Shown: positions 14,301-27,600, counted from the first letter of the stretch. The stretch is DNA of 64,000 bases from Bradysia coprophila (GCF_014529535.1 NW_023503305.1:124001-188000), one strand, 5' to 3'. Notes: generated from the letters alone by a model not told the origin. Numbers and translations are program-made.

Positions 14301-17300
14301 ACACTTTATGCACTTTCAAAACGATTTTTCATTGAAGTTGTCGATGTTGCTGCTTTATAATTTGTAATGGATTATTGTGGGGTTCATCTATTTTACATTT
14401 TATGATATTTGCTTCTACAAAGTAGATAGCCAACCATATTTAATTCGATATTAGTCTGTACATAGAAAAGGAAGAGCTAGAGTCATATGACCCATTTTAT
14501 GGTAATTTTTTTTTAATATATCGAACCAATATTGCGTCGAAAAAAACCGCAACAACAATAAAGAACTGAAATTATTTGATGACTAATAATGTGCCGGGAC
14601 AAGCTTTATAGAAAACAGAACTGATTCACTCTAAATAAACCGAGTGCCAACAAAGTGTTGGATGGAAACTAATTAAATGTCGGCATGAGTAAAAGACATC
14701 AATAACAATTAAGCGTTAATGCGTTATCCAACGTTGCCTTTAAAAGGAAGAAGAAAAAAAGTTGATCGTTTAGTTCTGATTGATTTGATTTGATTAATCA
14801 GTGAGCTGTAGACACCAAGGGGGTGGTTTTATGTATTAAAAAATCACAGATCAGGATAAAACCTAAGGATGTTCAATCAATTTCTTTTTATCAAAAATGA
14901 TTTAAAAAAATGTGCTGCCTGATTAGATAATTTGTATTTTTTATCTAATCCATTTAATATTCGAAAAACAATCGGGACAATTTATACCTTGTCGCTACTT
15001 ACAAAACAACACATCGATCTAAACATTAATTTTAGTTTCAAATTTACTCGGCCACGTGGGCATAATGAATAATGACGACTTAAAATTTGTAAGAAAAATA
15101 ATTTTCTTTAAAATAAGATAACGTCTGACTAACCGAAATTGTTTTGGAAGTGGAAAATGAAAAGCGAAAATCCATTTATCATTTATTCAGCCATAGACGT
15201 GGCCATGTCCTTGAGAATATTTATTGAATAATCTCTTCGACACAATGAATCACAGCAGTTGAATTACTGTATATAACATTTTTGAGAATCTTAACCGAAT
15301 ACTAGTTGTGTTTCACTGTGGAATCATAAAGTAAAATGAATTTCTTATAAGCGGTGTGATTGACCTTATTTTCTACCACTAAATAGGTCATGAATGTTTT
15401 ACAGACACTTCGTCTGATGACAGTTTGGGGGAAGGAAGAAAATGGACATTTTCTCCCCTCTTGTTTTGAAAGTGAAAGTCTACCATTTTCTCGCTGCTTT
15501 TGTTTTTGAAAAATGGTGTAACAAATTGATGTTTCGTGGAGAAAAATGGTTGATCACACCTCGCACATACGAAAAACCACGTTGTTTACCTCGCTCCGCT
15601 CTGAACGCAAAACTTCGCTCTAGTCGGAATTTCTTATTTTCTTCCCACGGTAAACAAATAACGTTGTTCTTGGTAAAGTCCTATAGATTTCGGACTAGTT
15701 GGAAAAGAAATTTGGGAAAAAGCTAAGTGAATTTAATTGAATTAAAAAAAGAGACTTCCCCGACATTCGTCCCATTGAATTAGCTACTAGTTCGGAAAAA
15801 AATCAGATTGAATTCCGTCTCGTTCTCGTACCCAATTAGAATTATTGTTTTGACTAGTTGAATTGCGTCGTGCTAACAGACGCATATTCATCGATGAGAA
15901 AAATAACATGCACTTGTTGTCAGGGTGTCATAGCAGATTTGTCTACAGGCTGTCTGCAGATACGACATATCAAGAATGAATTGGTTTATTTAGGCAACAA
16001 AAACTTTGTATCATTTACAATTAATGTCATTCTATCAGACACATTCGCAGATCATAGACATTGTGGTATATTGTTGTGCATATAGTAACGAGTTTTGCAG
16101 ACCGGCAAATACATAATTTGTGCACCAAAATATAAGCAATTCAACAACGAGAGAAAAGAAAAAAAAACAAAACAGAATTTTGATTTCTCGGCGTTAATTC
16201 AAAATTTTAACATGTACCTTATGCTCCGAATCATGTATACATGTACAACATCTTCAATATATCTTTTGTAGAAACAAAAAGACATGTTTCTTTGGACTTG
16301 TTGCCAAAATGATTTGTTTTGCTTTAATGCACCTCGTATAATGTATGTTTGGGAAAATTAAATTATATTGAAAGCAAAACCATTCATCTACCTACGATAC
16401 GAGTTGAAAATTAATTTTATTTTTCAGTTTTTAATCTTTATTTAGCGTGCATTTTCATAATCAGAAGTAAATTACACTTTTCTTGGCACTTTGGTTTAAT
16501 AATAAGAAAAAAAACAGGCTTCGGCATATGGTTGCAGTCACAATGAATTTGTCATTTATAAGTAGACCAACAAGGTAAAGTCGATAATTTGTTTCAAGTG
16601 TAAGTATTTATTCGTTGCATTTTACCGAGGCTGTTGGCAATCGACTAGGCGAATTTCCAGCTTTATCATGGGTATGACTTAATGTATCCTAGTCAATGAT
16701 CCTTAAGTCGAAAGCATAGAGTAGATAACAAAAAATTATTAATTTGGGAATTGTGACTCAACAATTTCATTTGCTGCAGACAATTAACCGATTTTTGAGG
16801 AAAAAATGTAATTCTAATGGACCATCGCTTGAATGGAATTTGTGTGAAAAACAATGTAATCGTTCCCTTAATCCAATTTTGTTAGCATGAATGAAAGATT
16901 CGTCAACACCTCAAGAAAAAATGTGACTTCTTGGGTGGTTTTGTTCTATGAGAACGTTTCAATGAAACCCCGGTCTTTCCAGCGAATTTCTCTGCAAATT
17001 CTCAGAAGATATTTTTCATTAATAAACTGTACGACATTATATACTAGTTGAATGAATAAACTGATTTTTTTTTTGTTTGTTCGGTTAAACTGTACTCTAA
17101 CGTCTAACGAAGATTATATCCGCCATGTGTTTCGTATCAATTAAACAAAAGAACAAGAAAATGAAGAGGTCTGAAGATCGCGCAAAGTAATTAAGCGAGG
17201 CACTTAAATTGCTCTTTAAATTATTTCCGTGTCTAATGTAAATATAAATATGTTTTACAATCCTTTTAACAGCGAGCTTGGGTGCTTTCTTTTCCATATT

Positions 17301-20300
17301 TTTTGATGCAATGAAGACAGGTTTAACGAATCAACTTCATGTATTAATATACGTATAGATTGGAATATTTTTATTTTGTTCACTGGATTGTTGACCAAAA
17401 ACGGCAACTGGAAACGAACCGATATTGGGGATAAGAACTGCTTACCTCTATCGACAAACGTTGTGTCTATCGAATATGGCTACGTCTACATTTAACTTAA
17501 CTTTAACGCTTTAACGCATTTTAAACATATTTTATTTATCTGCCCTATGTAAAGAGATTTTAACATATCACAACAAGTAAGTGTCTAAACGAAAGGTATA
17601 AAATCTACCGCAGATATACACCACATCGAACTCATATCTAGAGATGACCTTCGCCTTTTTATGCTATGCCCAGATTCGACTAGCATGACATACGAATAAT
17701 TTCCTCCGTAAGACAACATGCAAAAAATTAAAAGTTTATATTTCTCCTAATCTTTTTATATAAAATTTTAGTTGGCTGAATATCTCTTTTCAAAATCAAA
17801 TCTTGCCAGTTCGTATACCTGCTACTCAGATGAAAAACCAGCAGTCTGGTAGTCTTTTCGTTCTTTTTTAAACTGTTGCTAAATTTGACCAACAGAAAAG
17901 TAAAATTTATAAAATCGTTGACATGCACATCCTCTTCAATTTCAGGACGTACATCACAAACTGATTTTTTTTTCTTTTAAAAATTCTCAGTTTGTTTTAC
18001 TGCATAGTTTCAGTTTTAATTTGCCACACATTTTCGTTAAAAGACGCACAATATTTTCTGAATTTATGCATTACACAATACATGCGGATGATATTTTGAA
18101 TTATTTTACTCAACGTAGGGTTTCCCTAGGGAGATAAACGAGACATTATTTCTTGATGTCAAAATTTGTTTTGCGTTGTTAAGTAAAATACCGTACGCAA
18201 CTTTGAACTATGCGCGTCGGGTCCAAAAATTATCAACAAAATTAGTTCTGATTTTCAGTGACTATAGACCGAAAAAACGATAAAATCCTCGATAAAATCA
18301 CCATTAGTAGAAATGTTTTGGTTAAAAAAATTTGTTGTGCTCGGACGAACAAAAGAACCGACAAAACGAGACTCGCGTCTAACCCGGGATCACAGCTACC
18401 CTTCTTATCCTATCTCCCAACTAGGTGATTATTTTTCTCTTTGAAAAATAAGCGGTGAGTTCTAGCTAATATGGTCATTGTTGTATGTTAAAACAAGTGA
18501 AGTAAAAGATGTAAAATTAATTTGTTGAATAAGCAAACCATTTGAATAAGTAGAATTGAAATTAAATACTAGACCAATGTCACACAGCACTTTGAGTCCA
18601 TCATAGGGCCAACGTTTGAGACCTATGCCAAATTGTTTTATTACCCAATACGAAAAACATTTGTTTCATGATTTATGTTTTCTAGCTCTAGAAGGGCTTA
18701 AATGGCAAGTCAAAATGAAGGTAGTAGAGCCAAATGAAGAGTGGAATAGAAAAAAAAAACTTTTGTTGGTGCGTTGGACGTGTGCCAGGTCAAATTATCT
18801 TCCCAAGTTGAGCCTAACCCACCAAAGAAAGTTTTTTTTCCCCATTTCATTCTTCATTGTGCTTCAAAACCTTCATTTTGACATAAAATTGGATTTTCTA
18901 CGATGTGTTACTGCTGAAATATACACTGGGACTCTAAACCGTGTCCCATGATGGACATAAAGTGCTGTGGGGCCCTGGTCTATACTGTGTTGACATGATT
19001 TCCGTCTTAACAAGGTTAAACAGTTACTCTCAAGTCTGATGCAAATTTCAGGTGAAATAAAAAAATCCTTTGAGACGATTATTGTCATCTAAACAATTCT
19101 ATAATTTCAATAACACAGTCTTTTATGTTGGTGCAGACAGCGACAGCGTATTTAGCTCAACAAACTTTGCTTTTAATTGATTTTTTTTTAAATCAAATTA
19201 AAGGCGCTATAAGAACGACATAATGCAATTATGTTAATCATCACATCATGCAGCCAAATTGGTGTAATTCACTTTTTTAATCGTGGCGTATGTGTACACA
19301 CACTATACACCGTAATTAAACTAGTAATTAAACAGCCAAAACAACATTAAGTACAACAAATCAATCACCGTATGATTAGCCAAGTTGTTTGCTTTTACTA
19401 AAATTTTATAATGGCCAATATATCTAGCAAATCGTTAAACCATTTACAACAAACAAGTATATTTGGATCTATAAAAATCGATGCTATGTAGCCAGAAGTC
19501 ATTGAAAAATATTAGTAATTTCATGGTTGAATTGCATGATGATGGGCGACATCGCATCGATTTGTTGTGTGTAAAAATATGCACTCACGTCAATTTTATT
19601 TGAGGTACACATATTGCAGAGGTAATAGGTTTCTTGCGCATATGCTTTGTAATTACAACTTATTAGTCGATTTATGGAATTTGTCAGTGTCCACAGTCGT
19701 AGCCAGAGGATTAAAGGGTTTTCATACAGCTGCAAGTTATGATTGTGAGGTGTGTAAGTTTTAATAATCGAATGGAATTTGTGAGTTGTAAACAGAAGGG
19801 TTACATATTACTAGTTTAGCCTTTGCAAGCTGTTCAAATGTTGCATTAAATGACCTGAAAATTTTGAACATTTTCCAAAATTGATATTAGGCTCAATGAT
19901 TCCAAATGTAGAATCAGCTTCTTATTCCAGCTGTAGCAGATAACTTCGATTTCTTAAGATATCCCGATGTTAAAGCTTACTTTAATCTTCCCTACAAATC
20001 AAGTCAATCAAAAGTACACAATTTTTTGTCCAGAAGAAAAAAACCGTCAAAAGATCTGAGTTGTAAAACTTTTAAACTCTAGAAACATCTAATTTTCTTT
20101 AAGATGCTATCAACAACGACGACAATAAAAATATTGAAGTAATATATTCTAGATCAATACTAGTAGATACTTCATACAAATGAAGTAACAGATTAAATGA
20201 TTGCAATGTACGCTTCCGTTACCCAAAGGTGAAAAAGTCCAGTGTTTTACTTCGAATGTCTTACATAGTAAAACAGATGTTTAAAATAAATGAAGTAAAA

Positions 20301-20843
20301 GATTTGAAAACAATATCTTGAGTCAATGATTTTAGATGAAACGGATTAATAGATTCGATAGTAAGACTGCTCATATATGCTTCCCGATTGTGAAAGGCCT
20401 TATAAAATTCCAAGGATCTAATAAATTGAAAGTTTTAAGTGAATGGAAGCATATTATTTAGACAAAGCGTAGAATCGATTTCTATGTTTGCATATTGTCA
20501 ATTTCTAGTTTAATTTCTGGAAGAGCGGTCCTAACAATCAAATGTATTTTAACAACAATTAAATTATGCCTCATGACTATGATAAGGACATGTTTGCGAT
20601 GAAAATCCTACTTGATCGTAAGTCTGTTCGCATTGATAAATTCAACTTATGCATTGGCTCGGCTTATTTTTGATTTAAAGATCAAATTCAACGAAAAAAA
20701 AACTGTTTAAAATCACATTACACACCTGAAATTGTAGTTGACGGCGTTGTCGACGTTGACGATGTTGTCTTATCCTCATTTTTCGATGATGCAAATTTTC
20801 CAGGGACACAGCTTGTGCTCTTTTTGGATTTCCAAAGTTTCAT
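2387..20843 (-). CDS. Grip: Grip, multi-PDZ scaffold protein (5' part, PDZ1-PDZ3)
   Basis: Glutamate-receptor-interacting-protein family: a cytoplasmic scaffold whose PDZ domains bind the C-terminal tails of membrane proteins; in flies it acts in muscle guidance. Six coding exons join in frame: 20843-20726, 6999-6877, 4430-4227, 4119-3929, 3842-3556, 2550-2387, giving 362 residues. The start is ATG at 20843-20841, opening with MKLWKSKK as I recall for fly Grip. PDZ1 spans about residues 59-142, PDZ2 159-240 (clear FGLTLRGG binding loop and IKPGDRLLRVD), PDZ3 about 250-350 (KLGLILS, then SIADRCGALSVGDQILSID). The IEYDVSVM-SV linker between PDZ2 and PDZ3 is a GRIP hallmark. The last exon ends in a donor (GTAAAT), and the family usually has seven PDZ domains, so the gene continues left of the window. 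Intron 1 is about 13.7 kb. Confidence 0.9.
2551..3555 (-). other. Grip intron 5
   Basis: About 1 kb between the two exons that encode PDZ3. The donor is GTATGC after the codons for SIAD and the acceptor is TTTTACAG before the TGC codon of RCGALS; the split AGA codon restores arginine. No exon or clear repeat is seen inside. Confidence 0.7.
5727..5843. repeat. 117-bp near-perfect hairpin element
   Basis: The left arm (ATGTGTTACACGTATTGTAA, then TTTTTTCAGCACACGACCCA) pairs with the right arm (TGGGTCTAGTGCTGAAAAAA, then ATTACAATACTTGTAACACA). The arms are about 50 nt with few mismatches, around a loop of about 20 nt. It sits in Grip intron 2. It is most simply a small foldback MITE. Confidence 0.7.
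5901..5992. repeat. small dispersed hairpin repeat, GGGAAAACATTTTTC family
   Basis: Starts with TATTTTCGGGAAAACATTTT and ends with TTTTTGGGAAAATAGTT. Related copies lie at 9008-9075 and, mostly in reverse orientation, at 28175-28254. No coding content. Confidence 0.5.
6113..6762. mobile_element. 650-bp long inverted-repeat (foldback) element
   Basis: Left arm about 6113-6382 and right arm about 6479-6762 are reverse complements along almost their whole length, with scattered substitutions and small indels. Outer ends read CACGGTGTGCCTGAACCAAA and its complement. Internal landmarks on both arms are the GCGCAGCGGGCGC block, CTCCTCGTA and ACAAATTAAACAT. The spacer is about 96 bp. There is no transposase frame. 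It lies in Grip intron 2 and would form a long double-stranded stem in the Grip pre-mRNA. Confidence 0.85.
7547..7590. repeat. ATC/CAT-rich microsatellite
   Basis: A run of imperfect ATC triplets (atcatcatcaccatcgtcat and so on) inside Grip intron 1. Confidence 0.7.
9008..9075. repeat. copy of the GGGAAAACATTTTTC hairpin repeat
   Basis: TTGGGAAAACATTTTTCCAT at the left and TTTTTGGGAAAATTCTCCC at the right match the ends of the element at 5901-5992. This copy is shorter in the middle. Confidence 0.45.
10573..10699. mobile_element. 127-bp MITE with AGCAGGGC termini
   Basis: The left end AGCAGGGCACATTATTGGTA and right end TACCAACAATAGGCCCTGCT are inverted repeats of about 20 bp with three differences. 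The interior is ACCGAA/TTTACC-rich. Related pieces are at 31165-31234 (ending AATTATAGGCCCTG) and about 50500-50590. It has no coding capacity. Confidence 0.7.
10965..11125. mobile_element. 161-bp MITE, CAACGCACTTCAAGC family
   Basis: Perfect 22-bp TIRs: CAACGCACTTCAAGCAAAAG+TG at the left and its reverse complement at 11104-11125. The interior carries GACAGCTGCCAAATAGAGTA and TCAAGTTTCAGTACCCTATT. Further copies or pieces: 11205-11267 (right end only), about 34095-34220 (degenerate), and 51647-51996 (full, opposite orientation, with an insertion). The termini and length fit a hAT-type non-autonomous element, but the superfamily is inferred. Confidence 0.85.
11205..11267. mobile_element. truncated copy of the CAACGCACTTCAAGC MITE
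   Basis: Ends in CATGCTTGAAGTGCGTTG and carries the GTCAGTTCCAGTAGTCTATT interior, matching the right part of the element at 10965-11125. The left end is missing. Confidence 0.5.
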
Positions 20844-21689
20844 TTTTGTTATTTTGTCCAACAGATGTGCGTACGGGAATATAATATTTTGAAAACAACA
20901 ACAAGAACGACGTTTTTTAACGACGCGCAGATATTTTTAGACAAAATAAAAACGGTAGATTGACACACCGAAAAACGGAAAATTATTACCAAAATGACGA
21001 AAAGGTTTCACATGCATTTTCATTTTCAAAATAATTCGAAATTATTTTTTCTTAGTTTTCATCGAAATGTTTTTCGTTTTGATGAACTTATGTAACTTGT
21101 GATTGTTTTCAACATTTAGCGGTTAGATTAGCAAAACATTTGACCAAATCAAATTAACAAATTCGTCCAGTCAGTTGCACATATAAATAAATTTTAATTC
21201 AACAATAATTCGGATCATAAAATTTTATTTGAAATGCAGTCGCAGTCGCAATTCTACCATGTAAAATTGTACTAAAAACACTAAAACTTTTCGATGACAC
21301 AAAATTTTTAGAAATCCGCGAAGAATATTATACTATACTTCGCACGTACGCGATAAAATTTTTTTAAAATCTAATTTAAGAATCCCGCGTCTCTAAAATC
21401 CCTCTCTCTGAGGCCAACAGATCGACTGGTTGCTATATAATTGAACGACTGAATTTCTTCATTTTCAGCGTGCATATATATTTTTTCGAATAATGTATCT
21501 TCTGTTGGCGGTGTAAGATTTTTTGAGTGTGTTATGAGGATATACCCCGCGCGCATGATTTCCAAGGGACACTGTAACTCGTATCACCGTTGGGGCTTTT
21601 CGATGTTTGTTTTTTGTCTGTAATAGCGCCGTCGATGTGTGCAGCGTAGATTAAATTAAGAATTTATTGATGTTCTGTTATTTACACAA

Positions 21690-21850
21690 CCAGGGAAAAA
21701 AAGTTGAAAGGTCTCGATTTCGTGTGAAATTTGCTGATCCAAGACGAGACCGAGGTCAATTAACGCTAAAAAAATTGACTTTCATTTTTCATTCCGAGTT
21801 ATCCAAAGGATTTCACATGCTGAAGAACGAGAAATTATTTAAAAGTCCGT
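21690..21850. repeat. dispersed repeat shared with 52535-52665
   Basis: Shares the order AAAAAGTTGAAA, then GTGTGAAATTTGCTGATCCA, then CCGAGGTCAAT, then TTTTCATTCCGAGTTAT, then GGATTTCACATGC with the element near 52.5 kb. A small open frame across it on the plus strand therefore reflects the repeat and not a gene. Confidence 0.65.
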
Positions 21851-24100
21851 TCTTCGCATGTATGTAGCATTTCTGATCGACACTAATTTCAACAACTTCG
21901 AAATGTTTAATTCAATAATCTCTAACTAACTAATGGAACTGCTACAAAGAACAATTTTCACGAGTATAATCAACCACAAGCCTATTGACAGTGAAGAGTC
22001 TACTTTTTTTCCCTACAAATTCTATATTAAAGATCTACATGATTTTGGAGTATTGGTATCGAAATGCGAGTGTGTGTTGAATGGTTATTATGTTTACACG
22101 AATGTATCGTTGCATATAGCGTTTACGCATTAAATTTATGAATCGGATTTTACGCTTTTCCATAATATTGGTATTAGGCTCATTGACTCTTTCTATCTCC
22201 TTTCAATTTTTTTTTAAACAGAGTGGAAAATAAAAACGATGAAAATTGATGACTTATGGTTTCATAGAGACCGTTTGGAACAAAATGTATACTTTTTTAC
22301 TTTTAGTCCACTTTATATACACAGAAAATGCGAGTTGATATAAGTCTCGCCAAAATTCATATTATGTGGAAAAGTGGAGATCGGAAATTTTCTTTTGATT
22401 TTTTGTTGTTGTTGTTGTAGTTTTCTATACCTACGCATAAGTTTTGAATAATATTTTGGTTCATTCATTATGGTAAAAAATATGATATAAAATTATAAGT
22501 TAAATGATGTTGATGAGATAGGACATGGTGGTGATGGTGTCTGCTGTTCAAAATAAGAAAAATAAAAAAAATGAAATGTAGACTTTTATACCAAACGGCA
22601 CATTTAATTCGTACTGACAACTCAATAATTGTCATACAGTTTTATGGTATACACACACTTTGTACACCGCATTTTAATTATAATATTCCGTTCAGTTGTG
22701 CAGAATCTGAAAAACCATAAAATAAGGTGAGTTACAAGATTTATCTAGTAGGACATAAACTCTAAATAAAATCTATAAATAATATGTGTGTATAACATGG
22801 GCTGGCGCTATTATTACAAAATATGAAGATAGATGACTGACATGTCTCATCTGACATACATAAACATACTCTAAATAGCTTGTAATAATTTCATCTATAA
22901 CCAAACGACAAGAAAACACGATTTGTATTAGAGGTAAAATGTGTAAATAAATAAAACTTAAAAGTTTTCTGTAACTCAACGTTTTGTCGTATACTTTACG
23001 AGGTATCGTTCAACTGTTACCGTTATTTTTCCAAATTCATTGATTCAAATAAAAAGAAATTTTGGCGTAAGAGACGAGCGACCGAAACACGGCAATGACA
23101 ATGATAGTTTGTACAACAATTGATTGGAATTTATGAACGTAGCCGGAGAGTGGTGGGTGTGAGTGCGTAGATTTTGCGCGAAAAATGTGAACGTAATTTA
23201 TTAACGCTCCCTATTAGACGAAGACTCATTAATTTTATTGTCCTGTAATGCATCGAAGATTTCTGCGTTTTATGTCTGTAACGATCTTTACGACACATAA
23301 TTTAATGTTATATACGTAAACGTTTAGGTTTGATTGAACATAGATCTTTCGGGATGGTATACAAGGTACAATATACTTCCGCAACGGTTGCCAACTTTTT
23401 TTTTAAATTTTTCTACGTAGTAAATTGTAATAAATTAAATTATTAGCATCCGTTACGTGTATATTATAAATGTATGGTTGGTATGGCTACTGGTTACGTA
23501 CGTAGTCGTCCATAATTTTTTATGGATCGTTAGTGATTATGGAAAGATGTTCATAATTTATCTTAGACCTTTGCGTTTCAATTGATTTTAGTTGGATTTG
23601 TTTCTGAGACTCATTAAACTTTTCACGGAAGCTTGACAGACCCAGAATAGAGCGTGATAATTACTTCTTCAAAGCTGTACATACAAAGGCAATTTTGCAT
23701 GGCTGAGGTCGACAATCGGACATGCAGCATAATTGTCGATCTCAGGAACTCAAAATAGCTAGTGGGTTTTTGGCCTAAATTCGAGAATTCTTTGTTAAAA
23801 GATGAGGAACGAACGATGTATACCTATTCACTCACACAATAAATGTATCAGATAAGTCATTGTGGTACATTAATAATACAAAAATTATGGGAACTCCAGC
23901 AATGCGATGCACAATGTAATACGATAGTAATCTACTGTGATGAATTGATTGATTATAAAATAAATAACATTCATTAAGCATGGCTGCGTGCCAAACGAAA
24001 TTTACTGTTCACTATCGATTACACGAATGGTTGTTCGAAGTGAAAGAGCAAACCGGAGTCCAATATATAAGTTTGATTTGCAAGTTATTTTGATTCAGAT

Positions 24101-24295
24101 CAATGGACCATTTGCAAATTTGTGGCCTACATTTCGGCGGGAAAATATTCGTTTTTTGACGATTTCTCTGAACCAAAATCTTTTTTTGAAAAATTAAAAC
24201 CAATAGAGCCCGCAAAAATGTGTTACTTTTGAAGAAAAAAATGGTTTGTGGGTGATAACTTATCCAAAGGCTACAAATTTGCAAAGGGTCCATTG
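24101..24295. mobile_element. 195-bp TIR element
   Basis: The left end CAATGGACCATTTGCAAATT+TGTGGCC and right end GGCTACAAATTTGCAAAGGG+TCCATTG are inverted repeats of about 27 bp with two mismatches. The interior is A/T-rich and non-coding. It lies 315 bp upstream of the pickpocket start codon. Confidence 0.75.
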
Positions 24296-24609
24296 CTCTT
24301 AAATTTCTCTATGATTTCTTAAATCATTATTATTACTAAACTGTGTAATCATTTGAAATCAATGTAAATGGCCCGTTGGTAATTTAGAAATATGAATGGG
24401 AAAGTATTGATTGACAATAAATAATTCTGAGTAATTCTTTCCATTAAATGCATGTAAATGCCGAAGGATTATTCGATTAATTTCTATGTTATTAATACCG
24501 TTATCCTATCTTTTCATCTCAACACGCAAGAGGTACATTTAGTCGCATAACGACAATATAGGATTTCTGGAACGACATATCCATTCAGTCATAACTTGGT
24601 GTTGCAACA

Positions 24610-27600
24610 ATGAACACTGACATAGCAAAAACTAAGCCGAATAAATTTTCAAATCTCAGACTCTTTCAAACTAGTCTTCTTTATCAGACCCGGGAGTTTT
24701 TCAATAATTCAACACTTCATGGAGTCAGATATATTGCCGAAACGGGACGACCGTTTGGTGAGAGGTAAATACGATTCTGATTGATTCTTCGACGGAGAAT
24801 ATTAAACTTAGATTTTGATCAGATTCATGTGGTTCTGTTTTACCGGCACGGGAACCGTGGCTGCATTGATTATAATCGTTTCTCTATGGGAAAAATTTCA
24901 AACGAATCCAACTATTACCGGTATGAATGAAGGATTGTTCAAATGAGACAATGATCACAACAAATTGTTTCAGGTTTGGATACAGACTTTCACAATCAGC
25001 AAGTAATTTTCCCTACAATAAACGTTTGTCCACTTGTTCCGTACAATGCTTCTAGGACTTCGCAGCTAGCTGATATTCTTGGGTAAAATTCATGTGAAAT
25101 GACTGCGTGTATAAGTAAATGCGTGTGATAAAGTGTCATTACGATGCTGTTCGCATTAGCTTACAAAAGTTTTTTAGCTGAATAACCATTTTTATGTTGA
25201 AGATGCAGCCGAAGCAGCCTTAAAAAAGCACAAAGCAACGCAAAGGAGACCTAATTCAAATTTTTGCTTTGTTATACTGTCAAGTTCTCCAGTGGTAAAA
25301 ACGAAAAATTAGGTCTTATTTGCGTTGCAATGTGTCGATAGAGTTTCGTAGAAACTTTAAAGTTTGAAAGCTAATTTGTCTAATGGTCCAACAATACACA
25401 GAAGATGTTTCATAGCATCTATGACTTCCTCTTTCAGTATTTACTCAAAGTGCTTTTCATTATTTATCAACGACTAATCTACTGGTTCAACGAATTACGT
25501 TACGTTACGCTGGCCATCTAGAGTCACAAATTAACTAATATATGACTTCAATGTCCTTCTGCACCATTCAATTTTTTGGAATTTAAATCCTTCAACATCA
25601 TTATTTTCTAAGCCTACCACGGCAGCGTAAAGTTAACTTTGGGTGAATCTACTCAATATAAACACTCTACTTTTCAATTAGGCATTGAAGTCAGAAGAAG
25701 TAGATCACATATTTACTGCATTTTTGAAGACCTTTTGACTTCTTGGGGTGGGACCCTGCACCCACGACTCTAATGGGTCTGTTGTGCTTTTAATAAGAGC
25801 TTCACAATGTAACCGTAGCAAAGTACAAAAGATTGAATTGGTTCGTGGTTTAGGTCGTATGACCAAGAAGCGGCTTTGAAAATCGACCCATTTCTTCAAC
25901 TACTAACGTACCTGTCATACGAAAACATTGAGACAGCCTATGATATGGTGAAGAATTTTTCTAAACTGGAAATACAGAATTTCAACAAGAGGTCAATCAA
26001 ATCGTTTGTTAGCGAGGTTCAAATCATGAAACAGTGTGATAAGAAGGTGGCGAAACTGATACTAATGCTACTTACAGGTCGTATTGTTCTGCAATGAGAC
26101 ATTTAAGGTCTGCAAATACAAGGATGAGGAAATCAGCTGTTGTGATAATTTTCAACCAATCTTCACAGAAAATGGATTTTGTTTCTCATTCAACTCGCGA
26201 TATAGGGAAACGAATAACAAAGAGTGAGTTCTTCTGCTTGGTTGCGTTCATAAATTACGTACCGGTGGATTAATGCTTGTGTGACGGTCTAATTTTTTAT
26301 AAAAGAGCCTAATTTTTGCGTTAGGTAATCTATGAACGAGCCCGTTGCACGTGGCAATTAAGGATTGTTAGCCGATGAAAAATCTGAGCGGAGCTGAGCA
26401 ATTCACGCCGTAAGTGCAGTCGAAATTCAAAATGCAAAGTGTAGAGGTCTTTCCAACGTAGCGTCATTTTCATATAATGAAGCGTTGAAATGTATTTTTC
26501 GGTTCACTTTTTCATCGAATCGTTCACTTAAAATTCAAATTTTAGGCACACTTACGGCGTGAATTGGAATAACATAACTAACTACTCAATGCTCTGTGTA
26601 TTCACTCCACAATTCGACACTCTTACTGTTGAAATAGTGCCAGGGCCTAATATTTGACAACGTTTCACAAATGTTTCACAAAAATTTTGTAAACATTTGT
26701 GAAACTTTGTCAAATATTAGTCATTGAATAGCGTCACATGCTCTGCTCTGATTTCGGTACTGATCCCTCGAAGCGATTTCGACGAAACTTCTGATTAATC
26801 ATTCAAATTAACAGAGAAGTCAACTCTAATTTTCACGACCTTTTTGAAACTGACAAAAAATGGGCTCTCAACTTTCAACCGAAAGTCAAATCCCAAATTT
26901 ATGTCCACTCACATCATGAAAACTTTGGCTGGGATTTTCGTCCGCAGATAGTATGGGATCCAGATGGTTTCATTGCAGATCTATTAATATCAATGAAACA
27001 AACATACACCACAGAAGATGCTAAACAATTGTCTATCGTTCAGCGAAAGTGTATCTTTCCTGAAGAAGTTAAATTGGACATATACAGTGATGAGTACACG
27101 TTTACAAGTTGCATGAAAGAATGCCGCATCAAGAAGAGCATGAAGTTTTGCAAATGTGTGCCGCCATTCTACCGATACTCGAGTTCGTTTCAATGAAATT
27201 TGAAAAGAAAATCAGAGCAAAATCTTAAAATTTGTTCTCATTTTTAGCTGCTCAGCCATACTGTACCATTGAGCAATTCCAATGTCTCGCGAAATATTCC
27301 AGGAATATCACAGAAGTGCGAGATTGTAATACATGTGAATTAAGTTGTTCGAACACCGTGTACGATATCGAAAAACTCAGCAAAACGTTAGTCATAAATT
27401 CTTCGGTGATGGCAAAGTATTGTTCATGAGCTTTTCTAATTCGTTCAGATTAAACACCGATCGCACCTCTGCTACCTACATCAATATTGAATTTCTAACT
27501 TGGCCCATTATTCGATACAAACGAGAAGTTTTGTTCGGGTGGGTCGATTTATTAGTGTCATTTGGTGGAATAGCTGGCCTTTTTCTGGGATTCAGCTTGC

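Larger units (their letters stand above)
7000..20725 (-). other. Grip intron 1, 13.7 kb
   Basis: Bounded by the donor GTGTGTAATG after exon 1 and the acceptor TTTTTTACAG before the codons for GDRAMSP. Phase matches (G|GC gives glycine 40). The interior is AT-rich, with an ATC-rich microsatellite at 7547-7590, two TIR elements (10573-10699, 10965-11125) and a 23-nt motif repeated five times (9354, 13701, 18488, 20174, 20283). No nested gene was found; the open frames at 15442-15726 and 18616-18951 resemble no protein. Such a long first intron is a usual place for enhancers, but nothing here proves one. Confidence 0.65.
20844..24609. other. intergenic region between divergent Grip and pickpocket genes
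   Basis: About 3.8 kb separating two start codons on opposite strands, so promoters and 5' UTR exons of both genes should lie here. It contains a dispersed repeat (21690-21850) and a TIR element (24101-24295). The reading frames at 21371-22133 and 23988-24293 overlap these repeats or are short, and resemble no known protein. No core promoter could be assigned with confidence. Confidence 0.5.

Noticed and set aside
15442-15726. A 94-codon open frame on the plus strand inside Grip intron 1
   Set aside because: It runs through a CTCGCTCCGCTC/CTTCGCTCTAG type of sequence that looks like repeat DNA, has no recognisable domain, no homologous exon partner, and is on the opposite strand to Grip.
18616-18951. 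A 111-codon open frame on the plus strand
   Set aside because: Composition is like the surrounding intron, and no family resemblance or splice context was found. It probably arises by chance.
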